Shown here one piece after another: positions 1 through 7,725 of a stretch of 14,010 bases of DNA. Below the pieces are notes generated by a model, which was not told where the DNA came from, did not search any database, and saw only the letters and a list, made by a program, of their open reading frames with translations. Position numbers and translations under genes: made by a program. Every line of letters begins with the position of its first letter. The first letter of the stretch is position 1. This stretch comes from JAAYZK01 sp964535025 (lineage in GTDB: Bacteria; Planctomycetota; Phycisphaerae; SM23-33; FEN-1343). The DNA is taken from positions 1 through 14,010 of the forward strand of contig CAZHRW010000011.1 of the NCBI GenBank assembly GCA_964535025.1. Direction: 5' to 3'.

Positions 1-1257
1 TCACGCGGCCTTGATCTTGACGGTGGGCGTGGCCAGTTCGATCGGCTCGGGCATCTCGATCGTTTCGGGCAGGCCGAGACGGCGGCGGTTGGTCATGACG
101 GCGCGTTGGTAGACGTCTTCGGTCCGGCGGGCGATGTTGTCCCAGGAAAACTCCGTGCGGGCCCGGGAGCGGCCCAGGCGGCCCATGGCCCGCGCGCGGT
201 CGAAGTCGCTGAAGGCTTCCAGGACGCCCCAGCGGACCGAATCGGGATGGTCGTAGATCTTCAGCCCGTCGACCCCGTGCCGGACGAACTCGGCCGGGCC
301 GCCGTTGTGGGTCACGACGACCGGTTTGCCGGCCGCCCACGCCTCGAGGATGACGATCCCGAACGGTTCGTTGCGGCTGGGAACGCACACGAGGTCGGTC
401 GCCTTGAAGAGGTTGTGCAGCTCCGCCCCCCGCCGATAGCCGACGAAGCGGACCGCGCCGGCCACGCCGAGGTCGGCGACGCGCTGCTCGAGGCCCTGGC
501 GCATGTCGCCGTCGCCGGCGAAGACGATCTTGACGTTCGGGTGCCGCGCGACGATCGCCGGGATCGCCTCGACGAGGATGTCGGGCCCCTTCTGCCAGGC
601 GAGTCGCCCGGCGAACAGGACCATCGGGTCGTACGAGCCGATCCCGTAGCGGGCGCGTTCGGCGGCCACGTCGATGGCCCCGGCGAACCGCTCGGCGTGC
701 ACGCCGTTGTAGATGGGCGCGATCTTTCCGTCGGGCATGTTATACAGCCACTGGTACTCGCGGGCGATCACGCCGGAGACGGCGATCGTGACATCCGAGC
801 AGTAGCCGCCCTCCCACTCCATGTCGCGGACGGTACGGCTGCGGCCGTCGTGGCACTGGTTGCCGCAGCGGCCGTACTCGGTGGAATGGATCGTGAAGAC
901 GCCGGCGGCCCGGTGGTGGTTGCGGGCCTGCACGAGGGCCTTGGCGGCCAGCCAGTCGTGGGCGTGGGCGATGTCGAAGGGTCCGTCGGCGGCGGCGCAT
1001 TCGCCGAAGTGCCAGGCGAAGGAGTCGCACATGTGGTTCACTTCGACGACGAAGTCCCGGTCCCAGCCGAACGGGCAGCGGTGGTAGTGGACCGCCCCCT
1101 CGATCGAGTGGCCGCCCTGGCCGGCACCCAAGCGCGTGAAGACGTGGACATCGTGGCCCCGTGCGGCCAGTGCGTCAGATAATTCGGTGACATGTGCGGC
1201 GACTCCCCCGACGGCGATGGAGTGCATCGTCTCCCACGAGAACATCGCGATACGCAT
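1..1257 (-). CDS. GT4-family glycosyltransferase (glycogen/starch-synthase-like)
   Basis: Predicted cytoplasmic GT-B glycosyltransferase of 418 residues that would move a sugar from a nucleotide-sugar donor to a glycan or polysaccharide acceptor. The N-terminal acceptor domain has the loop GGVAAHV (residues 17-23), the HAHDW motif (98-102) and an HSTE motif (124-127) as in glycogen-synthase-like GT4 enzymes. The donor domain starts near 212 with AGRLAWQKG (216-224), supplying the usual Arg/Lys pair, and carries the E-x7-E motif EPFGIVILE (297-305) followed by a Gly-rich NGGPAE stretch. The length is normal for the family. The ATG is preceded by AAGGAG with a 6-nt spacer, which fixes the start. 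The reading frame closes with TGA at the window edge, so the gene is complete. It lies 163 bp after the regulator gene and may have its own promoter. The family is secure; donor and acceptor are unknown. Confidence 0.92.
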   Translation of the reverse strand: MRIAMFSWETMHSIAVGGVAAHVTELSDALAARGHDVHVFTRLGAGQGGHSIEGAVHYHRCPFGWDRDFVVEVNHMCDSFAWHFGECAAADGPFDIAHAHDWLAAKALVQARNHHRAAGVFTIHSTEYGRCGNQCHDGRSRTVRDMEWEGGYCSDVTIAVSGVIAREYQWLYNMPDGKIAPIYNGVHAERFAGAIDVAAERARYGIGSYDPMVLFAGRLAWQKGPDILVEAIPAIVARHPNVKIVFAGDGDMRQGLEQRVADLGVAGAVRFVGYRRGAELHNLFKATDLVCVPSRNEPFGIVILEAWAAGKPVVVTHNGGPAEFVRHGVDGLKIYDHPDSVRWGVLEAFSDFDRARAMGRLGRSRARTEFSWDNIARRTEDVYQRAVMTNRRRLGLPETIEMPEPIELATPTVKIKAA

Positions 1258-1420
1258 GGTCCGCTCCTTGTGGACGACGAGTGGAAGACGTGGCCTCTGG
1301 GTCCGGCAGGGCCGGCGATCGACACCCTCACGCGAACTTCCTCTCGATAACCTTCTGGTCGTATGTCAATTACAATCGGCATTCGCCGCAACAACTTTAG
1401 CAATCGCGGCGGCTCAGTCG

Positions 1421-3037
1421 TCAGGCGCAGCGTTCGTGTATTCCCAACTGGATGACCCGATCGGGATGGGCCTGGAGCCATTCGATGGCCACCTCGGCGA
1501 GCGTGGGATCGAACTGCTTGCCCTTGCCCCGCTCGAGTTCATCGAGAACCCGAGACAGGGGGAACGGCTCCTTGTAGGTTCGCCGCATGAGCATCGCGTC
1601 GATGCAGTCGGCCAACTGAATCACCCTGGCGCCCAGGGGGATGGCCTCGCCGGCCAGGCCGTCGGGATAGCCGCTGCCGTCCCAGTTTTCGTGGTGGTGG
1701 AGCACCAGGCGGCTCTCGTCGTCCAACAGCGAGATCTTCGAGAGGATCTCCGCGCCCATGCGGGGATGTTCGCGGATGAGCTGAAACTCCTCCTCGGTGA
1801 GCCGTCCGGGCTTGGTGAGGATGGTATCGGGGATGCCGATCTTGCCCACGTCGTGCACGAGCGCCGCCACGCGGATGGCCTCCATCAAGTCACCGGGCAG
1901 GTTGGCCTGCCTGGCCAGATGCTCGGCGTAGTAGGTTACATGGTCGCTATGCATGCGGGTGTACGGATCCTTGGCCTCCACGGCGCTGACCAGGGCCCGA
2001 ACGCTCTCCAGGCAGGTCAGCCAGAGTTGACGGTCGATCCGGGCGGCTTCCTGCTGCGCCTTGTCCTGGAGGTCGGCCACGGTCGACAAAACCGTCCCGG
2101 AGGCGGCCTCGGCGGTCTCGCTCCAGGCACGGACGGCGTTGCCGCCGTGCCGCTTGGCCTCGCGGACGGCATGTCGGGCGTTGGCGAGCACCTGCTCGGG
2201 GGGCGTGGAGAACCCGGCCCCGGCCTCGGCGATGCCCAACGAGACGGTGACCGACACCGCGGCGTCCTGCCACTGGATGGGCCGCCCTCCCAGCACGTGG
2301 CGGAGACGTTCGGCGACCTCGCTCGCCCGGCGCTCGTCGGCACCGGTCAGGACGACGATGAATTCGTCGGCCCCGAATCGGCAGATGGGCACCTCGTCGC
2401 CGAGCAGATCCCGCAGGATCTGTCCCACCCGGCGGAGCAGATCGTCCCCGAAGGCGTAGCCGAAGATGCTGTTGGCCTCGGCGAACTGGTCCAGGTCCAG
2501 CACGAGCACGGAGCAGTTCTCCCCGTCCGTCACGGCCGCCCGGCGGATCGCGCTGAGGCGCTCGTGGAGCATCCGCGGGGTCAACAGGCCCGTCAGTGTG
2601 TCGTACTGATCGGCCGGGGCCTCCCGAGGCGGCGCGGCGGGCCGGCGGCGGCTCTCATCCATCGCCCGGGTGACGATCCGGTGAAGGTGCTCGACGTCCA
2701 GGGGCTTTTCCAGGTAGTCGTAGGCGCCCTGGCGGATGGCGTACTTGGCGTCTTCCACCGACCCGTGCCCGGTCATGAGGATCACCGGGGTGTCCGGCTG
2801 CAACCGCCTGGCCCGCTGCAGCAGCTCCAGGCCGCTGAGGCCGGGCATGTTGACGTCGCACAGGATGCTTCCGAACGGCTCGTCGCCGATCAACTGCTCC
2901 GCCTGCTCGGCCTGGGTCACCAGCACACATTCCAGCTCGTGGGCCTGGAGGGCCTGACCAATCAGGGAACACACCGACGGGGTGTCGTCTATCACGAGAA
3001 CCCGCTCGCCCTGCGCCATCACTGTCGTGCTTTCCAT
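1421..3037 (-). CDS. Response regulator with REC, GGDEF and HD-GYP domains
   Basis: Cyclic-di-GMP signalling protein of 538 residues. The REC domain (about 11-128) has acidic residues D17/D18, phosphoacceptor D61 in DVNMPG, T89 and K111, so it should accept phosphate from a histidine kinase; none is encoded here. The GGDEF domain (about 146-305) carries GADEF at 222-226 instead of GGDEF and lacks an RxxD inhibitory site upstream, so cyclase activity is doubtful. The HD-GYP domain (about 350-530) is intact, with HD at 395-396 in VHDVGKIGIP and the NWDGSGYPDG motif at 451-460, which predicts c-di-GMP hydrolysis. I chose the ATG at 3037 because GAGG sits 5 nt upstream; a GTG at 3076 and an ATG at 3019 (GGAAAG 10 nt upstream) are alternatives. 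It starts 65 nt after the rpoD stop, with no obvious promoter between, so it is probably co-transcribed with rpoD. Confidence 0.93.
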   Translation of the reverse strand: MESTTVMAQGERVLVIDDTPSVCSLIGQALQAHELECVLVTQAEQAEQLIGDEPFGSILCDVNMPGLSGLELLQRARRLQPDTPVILMTGHGSVEDAKYAIRQGAYDYLEKPLDVEHLHRIVTRAMDESRRRPAAPPREAPADQYDTLTGLLTPRMLHERLSAIRRAAVTDGENCSVLVLDLDQFAEANSIFGYAFGDDLLRRVGQILRDLLGDEVPICRFGADEFIVVLTGADERRASEVAERLRHVLGGRPIQWQDAAVSVTVSLGIAEAGAGFSTPPEQVLANARHAVREAKRHGGNAVRAWSETAEAASGTVLSTVADLQDKAQQEAARIDRQLWLTCLESVRALVSAVEAKDPYTRMHSDHVTYYAEHLARQANLPGDLMEAIRVAALVHDVGKIGIPDTILTKPGRLTEEEFQLIREHPRMGAEILSKISLLDDESRLVLHHHENWDGSGYPDGLAGEAIPLGARVIQLADCIDAMLMRRTYKEPFPLSRVLDELERGKGKQFDPTLAEVAIEWLQAHPDRVIQLGIHERCA

Positions 3038-3102
3038 TACGACCTCGGAAAGGACCCCGATGTCGTATCGGCGCACGCGGGAGCAAGGTTTAGTAGTTGC
3101 GC

Positions 3103-4788
3103 TCAGGCGGAATCCGTCTTGTAGGCCTTGCCGTCGAGGAACCCTTCGAGACGGCGGGCACGGACGGGGTGTTGGAGCTTGCGGATGGCCTTGGCCTCCA
3201 CCTGGCGGACGCGTTCGCGGGTGACCTTGAAGATCCGCCCGACTTCCTCGAGGGTATAGGTGTACCCGTCACCGATCCCGTAGCGCAGCTTGATGATCTC
3301 GCGCTCGCGGTAGGTGAGTGTCTTGAGGACCTCTTCAATGCGGTCCTTGAGCATCTCGGCCCCGGCCGATTCGACCGGGCTCTCGGCCGAATCATCCTCG
3401 ATGAAATCGCCGAAGTAGCTGTCTTCACTCTCGCCAACCGGCCGGTCGAGGCTGATCGGGTGGCGGGAGATCTTCATGACCCGCCGTGCCTCGGCGATGG
3501 TCATGCCCGCCTCGTGGGCGATCTCCTCGATGGACGGCTCGCGGCCGAGTTCCTGGACGAGCCGCTTGGAGATGTTCCGCAGACGGCTCATCGTCTCGAT
3601 CATGTGCACGGGGATGCGGATCGTGCGGGCATGGTCGGCGATCGCGCGGGTGATCGCCTGGCGGATCCACCACGTCGCGTAGGTGCTGAACTTGTACCCG
3701 CGCCGGTACTCGTACTTATCGACCGCCCGCATCAGGCCGGTGTTGCCCTCCTGGATGATGTCCAGGAAGCTCAGACCCCGGTTGCGGTACTTCTTGGCGA
3801 TGGACACGACCAGCCGGAGGTTCCCCCCGGACAGCTCGCGCTTGGCCTGCTCGTAGTCGTTGTAGACCTTCTGGATGGCCTTGACCCGCTTGCGGAGCAC
3901 CTCGGGGCGCTCGAGGACCAGGCCCATCAGCCCGTCGAGTTCCTCGGCCATCACCTCCACGTCCTCGCGAGGCGTGCGATTGGCGTCCGCGTTGGCGATG
4001 GCCGACTCCAGCTCGGCCATCTTCTCGGAGATGTGCTGGAGCTTCTTCATCAGCGGCTGGATGCGACTGGTGCGCAAGGACAACTCTTCCAGCAGCTTCG
4101 CGCCGCGGCGCCGGCGATGCCAGATCTGCTTGAGCTTCCGCCGGGCCGCCGGGCCGCTCTCGCTGCCGTTGAGGCCCTCCCAGTCGGCCCGGTTGGCCGT
4201 GATGATCTTTTCGACCGTCTCGAGGTTGGTCGGCAGTCGCGCCGAGATGGTCTCCTTGGCGAGGTTCTCGGCGGTCGAGATCTTCATCGTCCGGTCGAAG
4301 GGCAGATCGCCCTCGCCGACCTGGCGGATGATCTCGGCGGCCTCGGCCATGCAGTAATCGCTCTCGAGCACCCGGCGGCGGAAGTGCATCCGGGTCATCT
4401 CGATCTTCTTGGCCAGGGCGATTTCCTCGGCGCGGGTCAGCAGGGGGATCTCGCCCATCTGGGTCAGGTACATCCGCACCGGGTCGTCGATCCGACGGGT
4501 GTCGCTCTCCAGATCCGCCGCGCCGGACTTCTCACCCTCGTCGGCCTTGGCCGCCTTGCCCTTGCCGTCCTTGGCCGCGACGACTTCCTTGAGGCGCTCC
4601 CGGGCCGACACGTCCGACTCGTCGATCAGTTCGATGCCCTTCTCGTCGAGCACCATCAAGAGATTGTCGAGCGCGTCGGGCGAGAAGTCGTCCGGAAGCT
4701 GCTCGTTCATCTCCTCGTACGTGAGATAGCTCTGGGTGGCACCTCGCTCGATCAGCGCGTTGAGTACCGAAGCCATCGTGTCTGACAT
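3103..4788 (-). CDS. rpoD: RNA polymerase primary sigma factor (sigma-70/SigA)
   Basis: Housekeeping sigma factor of 561 residues that directs RNA polymerase to -35/-10 promoters. All regions are visible: region 1.1 (about 5-60, including ALIERGATQSYLTYEEMNE), region 1.2 (about 101-131, DDPVRMYLTQMGEIPLLT), a long non-conserved insertion (about 135-310), region 2 (about 321-395, with NLRLVVSIAKKY and the melting/-10 element YKFSTYATWWIRQAI), region 3 (about 396-475) and region 4 (about 480-550, with TLEEVG and VTRERVRQVEAKAIRKLQHP). Full region 1.1 plus the insertion marks a group 1 sigma factor. The ATG at 4788 has GGAG 8 nt upstream. An open frame reaches 4845 but would run into the promoter, so it was not used. 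The gene sits 208 bp after dnaG, the order seen in the macromolecular synthesis operon, and has its own likely promoter. Confidence 0.97.
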   Translation of the reverse strand: MSDTMASVLNALIERGATQSYLTYEEMNEQLPDDFSPDALDNLLMVLDEKGIELIDESDVSARERLKEVVAAKDGKGKAAKADEGEKSGAADLESDTRRIDDPVRMYLTQMGEIPLLTRAEEIALAKKIEMTRMHFRRRVLESDYCMAEAAEIIRQVGEGDLPFDRTMKISTAENLAKETISARLPTNLETVEKIITANRADWEGLNGSESGPAARRKLKQIWHRRRRGAKLLEELSLRTSRIQPLMKKLQHISEKMAELESAIANADANRTPREDVEVMAEELDGLMGLVLERPEVLRKRVKAIQKVYNDYEQAKRELSGGNLRLVVSIAKKYRNRGLSFLDIIQEGNTGLMRAVDKYEYRRGYKFSTYATWWIRQAITRAIADHARTIRIPVHMIETMSRLRNISKRLVQELGREPSIEEIAHEAGMTIAEARRVMKISRHPISLDRPVGESEDSYFGDFIEDDSAESPVESAGAEMLKDRIEEVLKTLTYREREIIKLRYGIGDGYTYTLEEVGRIFKVTRERVRQVEAKAIRKLQHPVRARRLEGFLDGKAYKTDSA

Positions 4789-4836
4789 TGATCCGACTCC
4801 GAGGGTCTGGGCGTCGAAACCGCTACAATTACGTGA

Positions 4837-4842
4837 ATTATA
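4837..4842 (-). promoter_or_regulatory. Candidate -10 element for rpoD
   Basis: Read on the minus strand this is a perfect TATAAT in an AT-rich island of an otherwise GC-rich gap. Transcription would start near 4830, about 42 nt before the rpoD ATG at 4788. No good -35 exists at 16-18 bp; the best 17-bp option is CAAAAG. A short inverted repeat (AACTT-N3-AAGTT, 4858-4870) occupies that spot, so a regulator might replace -35 contacts. The strong -10 and its position support the call. Confidence 0.5.
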
Positions 4843-4996
4843 CATTCTAGCCCCATCAACTTTTGAAGTTCAACCATTTTTTGTGCGGCTCAACGGGCGC
4901 GCCCGGACAGGAAAAAACGGCTTCCCCGCCTTCCTGCGAGCTAACCCCTTTTCCTAGGGACCATTACGGAAATCACATACCGCCCGTCCCCCTTGC

Positions 4997-6763
4997 CTAT
5001 CGCGGCAGGCGACGGACGTCGGGCGTCTGCCGGCTCGCCGCATAACGGCGAAGGGACTCTTCGTCCCCGCTGCGCGCCGCCTGCTTGAGTTCGTCCGACC
5101 GGCGGCGCAGACGGCACGACTCCAGGTAGGCCAGGTCCTCGGCCAGCGTCGCGGCATGGTTGCCCCGATGTTCGGCCGCGGCGGTCAGGTCGGTCACGAT
5201 CCGACCCCAGTCGTCCCCTTCAGCTACGCTCAGCAGCGATTCGAGGTTCAGTTCGCCCAGGTCCCCCAAGCGCCAGACTTCCTTCGCCACCGCCGCGAGG
5301 ACCGGGTCGGTGAACACCTCGGGACCGATCTGCCGGGCGGCATGGTCGAACAGATCCGGCTCGGCGATCAGCACCTCCAGAATTCTCCGCTGCGCCCCGA
5401 CCACGCCGAGCACGACCGGCTGTTCGGCCGGCGGCGCCGAGGCCGTCGGCACCCGACGCAGATGGCGGCGGACCTGACCGGTGAGATGCTCGACCGGCAC
5501 GCCCATCAGGTGGGCCAACTGGTTGATCAGCATCCCCTGGCGGACGGCATCGATGGCGCCGTACGCCGCCGAGGTGACCACCACGCGGAGGAACTCCTCG
5601 GCCGCCCTGCGCTGCTCGATGAGGTTCTCGGCGCCGGCGAACTGGGCCGAGCGCTTCCGCCAAAGGTACTCCAGGGCGTCGGGGGCCGCGTCCACCAACT
5701 CGCCGAAGGCCTCGATCCCCGCCGACAGGACGTAATCGCAGGGGTCCTTGCCGTCGGGGACGGCCCCGATGCGGACGTGCATCTCCTGGGCGATGAACAG
5801 CTCCAGCCCCCGCTCGGCCGCGGCGGCCCCCGCGGTGTCCGAGTCGAACACGAGCGTCACGTCCGACGCCAGGCGGGAGAGCATCCGCACATGACGGTCC
5901 GTCAGGGCCGTGCCCAGCGTGGCCACCACGTTGGCCATGCCCGCCTGGGCGGGCATCAGCGCGTCGAAATACCCCTCCACCACCACCACGCGGCCGGTCC
6001 TGGAGATCGGCTGCCGCGCCCACTGCAAGCCGTACAGGTTCGACGACTTGTCGAACAGGACCGTCTCGGGGCTGTTGAGGTACTTGGCCCGCTGGGCCTC
6101 GTCCAGCGCCCGGCCGCCGAAGGCGATCACGCGGCCGGCGGCGTCGAGGATCGGAAACATCAGCCGGTTGCGGAACCGGTCGTAGCAGCCCCCGCTGTCT
6201 CGCTGGGCGACCAGCCCCACCGCCAGGAGTTGCTTCTCGCGGAACCCCGCCACGCGGGCCGCCCGGTACAGGCCGTCCCACGCATCCGGGGCCGCGCCCA
6301 GTTCGAACCGCTCGATGCTCTCGTCGGTCAACTGCCGCTTGCGGGCATAGGCCAGCGCCGCGGCCCCGGCGGGCCGGTGAAGCTGCTCCCGGTAGAAATC
6401 GGCGGCGAACCGCATCAGGCGGACCAGCTCGCCCCGGTCCATGCCCGCCTCCGTCGGCGGCCCGTCGGCCGTCGGGACGGGGATGCCCGCCTGCTCGGCC
6501 AGGAGGCGGACGGCTTCGGGGAAGGTGACCTTCTGTTGCAGCATCACGAACTGGAACACCCCGCCGCCGACGCCGCAGCCGAAGCACTTGAACATCTGCT
6601 TGCCGGGGGAGACCGTGAAGCTTGGGGTCTTCTCCTGGTGGAACGGGCAGAGCCCCACGTGGTCCTTCCCCCGCCGGCGCAGCGTCACGTATCGCCCGAT
6701 CAGCTCGACGATGTCCGTCGCCTGCTGGACCTGATGGATGAACTGTTCGGGCAACCTGGCCAT
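4997..6763 (-). CDS. dnaG: DNA primase DnaG
   Basis: Primase of 588 residues that makes RNA primers at the replication fork. The N-terminal CHC2 zinc-binding domain has ligands C39, H42, C60 and C63 (CPFH and CFGC motifs). The catalytic core (about 120-330) shows YDRFRNRLMFPI (194-205) and the TOPRIM signatures VVEGYFDAL (261-269, E263) and VFDSDTAG (305-312, D307 and D309), plus KDPCDY (339-344). The region from about 445 to the end is the less conserved helicase-binding part. The start at 6763 gives the standard MARLPEQFI opening and has AGGAGG 12 nt upstream, a rather long spacer. The frame is open further upstream to 7219, but that stretch is a shadow of the RNase H gene. The neighbours rpoD (downstream) and RNase HI (upstream) fit a replication/transcription cluster. 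Confidence 0.97.
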   Translation of the reverse strand: MARLPEQFIHQVQQATDIVELIGRYVTLRRRGKDHVGLCPFHQEKTPSFTVSPGKQMFKCFGCGVGGGVFQFVMLQQKVTFPEAVRLLAEQAGIPVPTADGPPTEAGMDRGELVRLMRFAADFYREQLHRPAGAAALAYARKRQLTDESIERFELGAAPDAWDGLYRAARVAGFREKQLLAVGLVAQRDSGGCYDRFRNRLMFPILDAAGRVIAFGGRALDEAQRAKYLNSPETVLFDKSSNLYGLQWARQPISRTGRVVVVEGYFDALMPAQAGMANVVATLGTALTDRHVRMLSRLASDVTLVFDSDTAGAAAAERGLELFIAQEMHVRIGAVPDGKDPCDYVLSAGIEAFGELVDAAPDALEYLWRKRSAQFAGAENLIEQRRAAEEFLRVVVTSAAYGAIDAVRQGMLINQLAHLMGVPVEHLTGQVRRHLRRVPTASAPPAEQPVVLGVVGAQRRILEVLIAEPDLFDHAARQIGPEVFTDPVLAAVAKEVWRLGDLGELNLESLLSVAEGDDWGRIVTDLTAAAEHRGNHAATLAEDLAYLESCRLRRRSDELKQAARSGDEESLRRYAASRQTPDVRRLPR

Positions 6764-6787
6764 GACCGGCGGCGACCTCCTGGTACC

Positions 6788-6815
6788 ACTATACCGACCT
6801 CGACATTGATGTCGA
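6788..6815 (-). promoter_or_regulatory. Candidate sigma70 promoter for dnaG
   Basis: On the minus strand, TCGACA (6810-6815; 5 of 6 to TTGACA) is followed by a 16-bp spacer and TATAGT (6788-6793; 5 of 6 to TATAAT). Transcription would begin near 6781, leaving a leader of about 18 nt that barely includes the AGGAGG at 6776-6781. The -35 overlaps a palindrome at 6800-6815, so the site may be regulated. Short leader and single-sequence evidence keep confidence moderate. Confidence 0.45.
6800..6815. promoter_or_regulatory. Operator-like palindrome upstream of dnaG
   Basis: The arms TCGACAT and ATGTCGA are perfect 7-bp inverted repeats around a 2-bp centre (TG). The site covers the predicted -35 and most of the spacer of the dnaG promoter, where a bound dimeric repressor would block RNA polymerase. 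I do not match it to a named regulator: it lacks the CTGT-N8-ACAG form of the E. coli LexA box and the GAAC-N4-GTTC form of Firmicutes. Confidence 0.4.
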
Positions 6816-6834
6816 ACAGGGAATAACGTCTGCA

Positions 6835-6871
6835 GCGGCAGGCCTTGCCGCGGCCCGCCGAAGCCTCGGCG
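6835..6871. repeat. Two tandem hairpins between RNase H and dnaG genes
   Basis: The first hairpin (6835-6851) has arms GCGGCA and TGCCGC around a 5-nt loop. The second (6856-6871) has arms CGCCGA and TCGGCG around a 4-nt loop. Both are perfect 6-bp GC-rich stems, only 4 nt apart. There is no T-run after them on either strand, so they are not classic intrinsic terminators. They could slow readthrough or mark RNA processing between the two genes. In GC-rich DNA, chance stems are fairly common. Confidence 0.35.
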
Positions 6872-6881
6872 CAGGCGGCTA

Positions 6882-6955
6882 CCTGCCCTCGACCGTCCCG
6901 AAGCGCTCATCGCGGGCCCACGGGCGATCGGGCACCCACAAGGGCTGCCCCTACA
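6882..6955 (-). repeat. Dispersed intergenic repeat, copy A (about 74 bp)
   Basis: Read on the minus strand it begins TGTAGGGGCAGCCC, 14 nt after the RNase H stop codon. It matches copy B (7726-7799) at 45 of 56 positions, then in a weaker tail that ends in GGGCAGG in both copies. Its start folds into a hairpin (GGGCA.CCC with GGGTGCCC, loop TTGT), and its middle contains imperfect 8-bp units beginning GGGC. It looks like a REP- or MITE-type palindromic repeat. It contains no gene. Confidence 0.65.
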
Positions 6956-6969
6956 TGGGGATTCGCCGT

Positions 6970-7680
6970 TCACGACGGCGGCGTGTCGATCCGAATGTCG
7001 AACGCCGCCGGGCAGCCGGGCTTGAGGCACCGGGCCTTGAGCCGCGCGGCGCCGGGCGGGGCGTCGTGGACGGCGGCAAGGATGCCTGCGGCGGCGTGAA
7101 CGCACAGGCCCGCCGGTGTGGCGCCGTCGAAGGTCCACCGGCCGCCCGCCGAGACCACGGCCGGACAGGCCTCGAACCCGTCGGCGGTGCAGAGGGCCAC
7201 GAACCGCTCGGGCGGCCACGGGCCCGCCGACCCGTCGGCGTCGTCGCCGACGTTCGCCCGGCGATCAAGCGCCTCGTTGACCAAGCCATCGGCCCGGGCG
7301 TTTTGCTGGCGGCCGACGTGGGCGACCTCGTAGGATTCGAGCCGATCGAGTTTCTCCAACGCTTCTTCATATAACGGCTTAAGCGCCTCGTTCCGAACGC
7401 GGTAGGCCCCGTGGAGCTGGCGGACCATCAACTCGCTGTCCGAGCGGATCGCCAGTCGCTTCACCCCCCGCCGCAGGGCCTCGCCCAGCCCCGCCAGCAG
7501 CGCGCGGTACTCGGCGACGTTGTTGGTGGCCCGCCCGAGGAACTGCCCGGCGGCGTGAACCGTCCGCCCCCGCCCGTCGGTCAGCACGAACCCCGCCGCC
7601 GCCGGCCCGGGGTTGCCGCGCGACCCGCCGTCGGTAAACAGCGTGAAGGTGTCGGCAGGATTGTCGGCGTGCTGTGTCAT
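6970..7680 (-). CDS. rnhA: Ribonuclease HI with an added Cys-rich C-terminal module
   Basis: Protein of 236 residues. Residues 11-140 form an RNase HI domain that cuts the RNA strand of RNA-DNA hybrids. The four carboxylates are present: D17 in FTDGGSRGNPG, E57 in NNVAEYRALL, D81 in IRSDSELMV and D131 in NARADGLVNEAL; H121 lies in AHVGRQQN. There is no N-terminal hybrid-binding domain. Residues 150-236 are an extra module with C164, C172, C193, C218 and C223 (ACPAVVSAGG, GLCVHAAAG, KARCLKPGCP). Its layout resembles TIGR04076-type small Cys proteins, but that is my tentative reading. The ATG has a weak AGG upstream; the frame extends upstream only over the zinc-ribbon gene's shadow. The gene follows the COG1579-type gene by 131 bp, a pairing also known in actinobacteria, and precedes dnaG. 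The RNase H call is firm; the tail's role is unknown. Confidence 0.92.
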   Translation of the reverse strand: MTQHADNPADTFTLFTDGGSRGNPGPAAAGFVLTDGRGRTVHAAGQFLGRATNNVAEYRALLAGLGEALRRGVKRLAIRSDSELMVRQLHGAYRVRNEALKPLYEEALEKLDRLESYEVAHVGRQQNARADGLVNEALDRRANVGDDADGSAGPWPPERFVALCTADGFEACPAVVSAGGRWTFDGATPAGLCVHAAAGILAAVHDAPPGAARLKARCLKPGCPAAFDIRIDTPPS

Positions 7681-7725
7681 GACCTGAACGGCGACTATCC
7701 ACTCGGGCTGCAGGGGCGGGCCCGG

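Noticed and set aside
1345..1369. Promoter for the GT4 gene built on a perfect TTGACA (minus strand, 1364-1369)
   Set aside because: The nearest -10-like hexamer (TTATCG) is only 13 bp away, and nothing fits at 16-18 bp, so no promoter was annotated.
1136..3124. Long plus-strand open frame opposite the REC-GGDEF-HD-GYP gene
   Set aside because: The minus strand has all domain motifs; the plus reading has no recognisable domain and spans a gene boundary. Similar antisense frames at 106-1182, 5156-6826, 9046-10677 and 11777-13396 fail for the same reason.
3097..4785. Long plus-strand open frame antisense to rpoD
   Set aside because: It is a GC-rich shadow: its translation is low-complexity (Leu/Val/Asp/Gly/His), has no motif, and the opposite strand encodes full-length RpoD.
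4789..4845. Earlier start for RpoD
   Set aside because: The extension would lie over the TATAAT element, while the ATG at 4788 has a well-spaced GGAG and begins at region 1.1.
4895..4904. Perfect 10-bp palindrome GGGCGCGCCC
   Set aside because: Expected by chance in GC-rich DNA, with no spacing to a promoter or hairpin that gives it a role.
4905..4930. Terminator after dnaG (minus-strand T6 at 4913-4918)
   Set aside because: Only a 3-bp stem precedes the T-run, too weak to call.
6764..7219. N-terminal extension of DnaG
   Set aside because: The frame is open, but it crosses repeat A and the RNase H gene, its residues are Arg/Gly/Pro-rich filler, and the standard primase start MARLPEQF with an AGGAGG lies at 6763.
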